Assembly (NCBI GenBank): GCA_964540975.1
Contig: CAZIOQ010000011.1
Location: 1 to 5,810 of the forward strand
DNA length: 5,810 nucleotides
Reading direction: 5' to 3'
Origin: CAZIOQ01 sp964540975
Lineage (GTDB): Bacteria; Patescibacteriota; Microgenomatia; UBA12405; UBA6130
Both the position numbers and the translations under genes were made by a program. Positions 4,586 to 5,810 of the stretch are shown piece after piece (position 1 is the stretch's first letter; the number at the start of each line of letters is the position of its first letter). The notes beneath the pieces are model-generated. The model had not been told where the DNA came from, ran no database searches, and saw only the letters and a list, made by a program, of their open reading frames with translations.

Positions 4586-5810
4586 TCATAATCCTTCGAG
4601 CATTTTTTTTGCCTGTTCACTTTGAGGATTGATTCTTTCTAAGATAAACTTAAGTTGTTCTTTGGCTTTTTCTTTTTCTTCTTTTCCTAGATAAAGTTGG
4701 CTTAAAGCCAAGCGAGCAGCTTCATAATTAGGCTTAAGCTCGACTGCTTTTTTCAAATATTCTTCACCTTTTTCCTTTTCTGTCAATGCTTGATACATTA
4801 AGCCGGCATTATAATAAAGTTTAGCGTCAGTTGGGGCTAAATTAATTCCTTTAAGAAGACTGTTTAAGCCAAAATTTAAAAATTGGGGATCAATTTTCGA
4901 GAGAATATAAAAATTTTTAGCGCTTTGACGATAAAGATTTAAATGAAAAGGATTAAGCATTAAAGCTTTTTGATCTGCTTCAATTACTTTCTGGGCAAAA
5001 GATTGCCAATTGTTTTTTTCTTGATAAGTTTGATAAATTAAAAAAGCAATATTAGCATATAATTCAGCTGCTTCACTCCAATAGATTGCTTCTTTTGGTC
5101 TTAACTCGATTGCTTTTCGAATTTTTTGGGCTGCCTTTTGATAGTGGCCTAAAACCTGTTCTTTTCCCGCTTTATTATAGTAATAATCAGCCAGCCAATA
5201 GTTTAAACTTTGGATTATTAACCAGCCAGAGAAAATCATTATCAAACCAATAATTAATTTTTGCCAACCCTTAAGACTTTGATTGGGAGCAATTTTTTTA
5301 AAAGGAGATTCTGCCAATTGTTCTTGAGAAATTAAAAGAAAACTGATAGCGGGAAGGAAATAAAACCATAAAGCAACTAAGACCACGGAAAAACCAAAAA
5401 AATTGGTCACCAACAAAGAAGTATAAGCAGCCAAAAAAGCGATTAAAAATTGATTTTTTTTAGATTCTCTTAATTTTTTCATTCCCCAGGTGAGAAAAAC
5501 CAGTGGTCCTAAAAGATAGGTGATCAAACCAAAACTACCGTTATTAGCCAAAAAGTTTAGATATTCATTGTGGGCTTTGTTGTAGACAAAATCCCATTCT
5601 GAGGTTAAATTATGTTCTGCCGGTCTGACCCAATAATAAGTATAAGCAAAAGTTTCTGTCCCGGTCCCAAAAATTGGGTATTTTTGCCAAAGAGAAATTG
5701 CTCCTTGCCAAATAATTTTTCTGATCTCCTCTGAGGGAGTGATTAAAATAGCCGATTGGGTTGCTGTTGAGATTTGATTCAATTCTGACTGGGGTGGCTC
5801 GATTCTTAAG
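4586..5810 (-). CDS. O-antigen ligase/polymerase-like membrane protein with TPR tail (5' end outside window)
   Basis: The frame is open to the right edge. A TTG at 5782 is not the start, because nine further codons (LRIEPPQSE) read upstream without a stop. About 407 residues are visible. The first part resembles the C-terminal half of the Wzy_C/WaaL family: IWQGAISLWQKYPIFGTGTETF (residues 33-54 counted from the edge) and the loop with NKAHNEYLN (77-85) are typical. Membrane helices follow near 90-110, 121-140, 141-161 and 184-202. The remainder (about 210-407) is soluble and built of tetratricopeptide repeats, clearest in the last two (near 329-360 and 362-392). Such proteins join or polymerise lipid-linked glycans on the outer face of the cytoplasmic membrane; the TPR part probably binds partner proteins. 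Substrate cannot be inferred. It ends in TGA, the only TGA stop here, 60 bp before the Rel start on the same strand. Missing N-terminal helices are expected beyond the window. Confidence 0.85.
   Translation of the reverse strand, partial: LRIEPPQSELNQISTATQSAILITPSEEIRKIIWQGAISLWQKYPIFGTGTETFAYTYYWVRPAEHNLTSEWDFVYNKAHNEYLNFLANNGSFGLITYLLGPLVFLTWGMKKLRESKKNQFLIAFLAAYTSLLVTNFFGFSVVLVALWFYFLPAISFLLISQEQLAESPFKKIAPNQSLKGWQKLIIGLIMIFSGWLIIQSLNYWLADYYYNKAGKEQVLGHYQKAAQKIRKAIELRPKEAIYWSEAAELYANIAFLIYQTYQEKNNWQSFAQKVIEADQKALMLNPFHLNLYRQSAKNFYILSKIDPQFLNFGLNSLLKGINLAPTDAKLYYNAGLMYQALTEKEKGEEYLKKAVELKPNYEAARLALSQLYLGKEEKEKAKEQLKFILERINPQSEQAKKMLEGL

Noticed and set aside
4586..4588. The single TGA stop as a sign of a TGA-recoded genetic code, as in some candidate phyla
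   Set aside because: All genes have full family length with standard decoding and no in-frame TGA interrupts any conserved region. Reading through this TGA would add only about 14 unremarkable residues.

Overview
The window is an AT-rich, lysine-, isoleucine- and phenylalanine-rich stretch of a bacterial chromosome, densely packed with short genes. The gene types and protein style suggest a streamlined uncultivated bacterium of the Candidate Phyla Radiation/Patescibacteria kind, perhaps Microgenomates-like. These are a minimal M50 peptidase, a short Rel protein without its C-terminal regulatory half, an O-antigen-ligase/TPR fusion and a four-cysteine bL28. This placement is an inference from style; no 16S or other phylogenetic marker was tested. 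All genes read through with the standard bacterial code. Seven stops are TAA and one is TGA.

Left part (1-932): the last 31 codons of an unidentified gene are followed 8 nt later by a small DUF1858-type redox-disulfide protein, both on the plus strand. A membrane zinc metalloprotease of the M50/site-2 family runs toward them on the minus strand. Its last 18 codons overlap the 3' end of the DUF1858 gene.

Middle (933-2467): a 136-bp divergent spacer separates the peptidase from rpmB (ribosomal protein bL28, plus strand). rpmB converges on fmt (methionyl-tRNA formyltransferase, minus strand) across 61 bp that hold a modest hairpin. A 150-bp divergent spacer between fmt and def holds two back-to-back promoters whose -10 boxes sit almost on the start codons, plus a GC-richer 9-bp inverted repeat.

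Right part (2468-5810): def (peptide deformylase, plus strand) overlaps tail-to-tail by 21 bp with a RelA/SpoT-family gene on the minus strand. Upstream of that gene, on the same strand, is the 3' part of an O-antigen ligase/polymerase-like membrane protein with a TPR tail. Its 5' end lies beyond the window.

Functionally the core is translation. fmt formylates the initiator Met-tRNA, def removes the formyl group from nascent proteins, bL28 is part of the large ribosomal subunit, and the Rel protein would make the (p)ppGpp alarmone that tunes ribosome synthesis. The M50 peptidase and the ligase/TPR protein act at the membrane and envelope. I see no mobile element, CRISPR array, RNA gene or clear sign of horizontal transfer. 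The most noteworthy points are the apparently leaderless promoters of fmt, def and relA, and the unusual active-site residues of the short Rel protein. I do not see evidence for a wholly new system.
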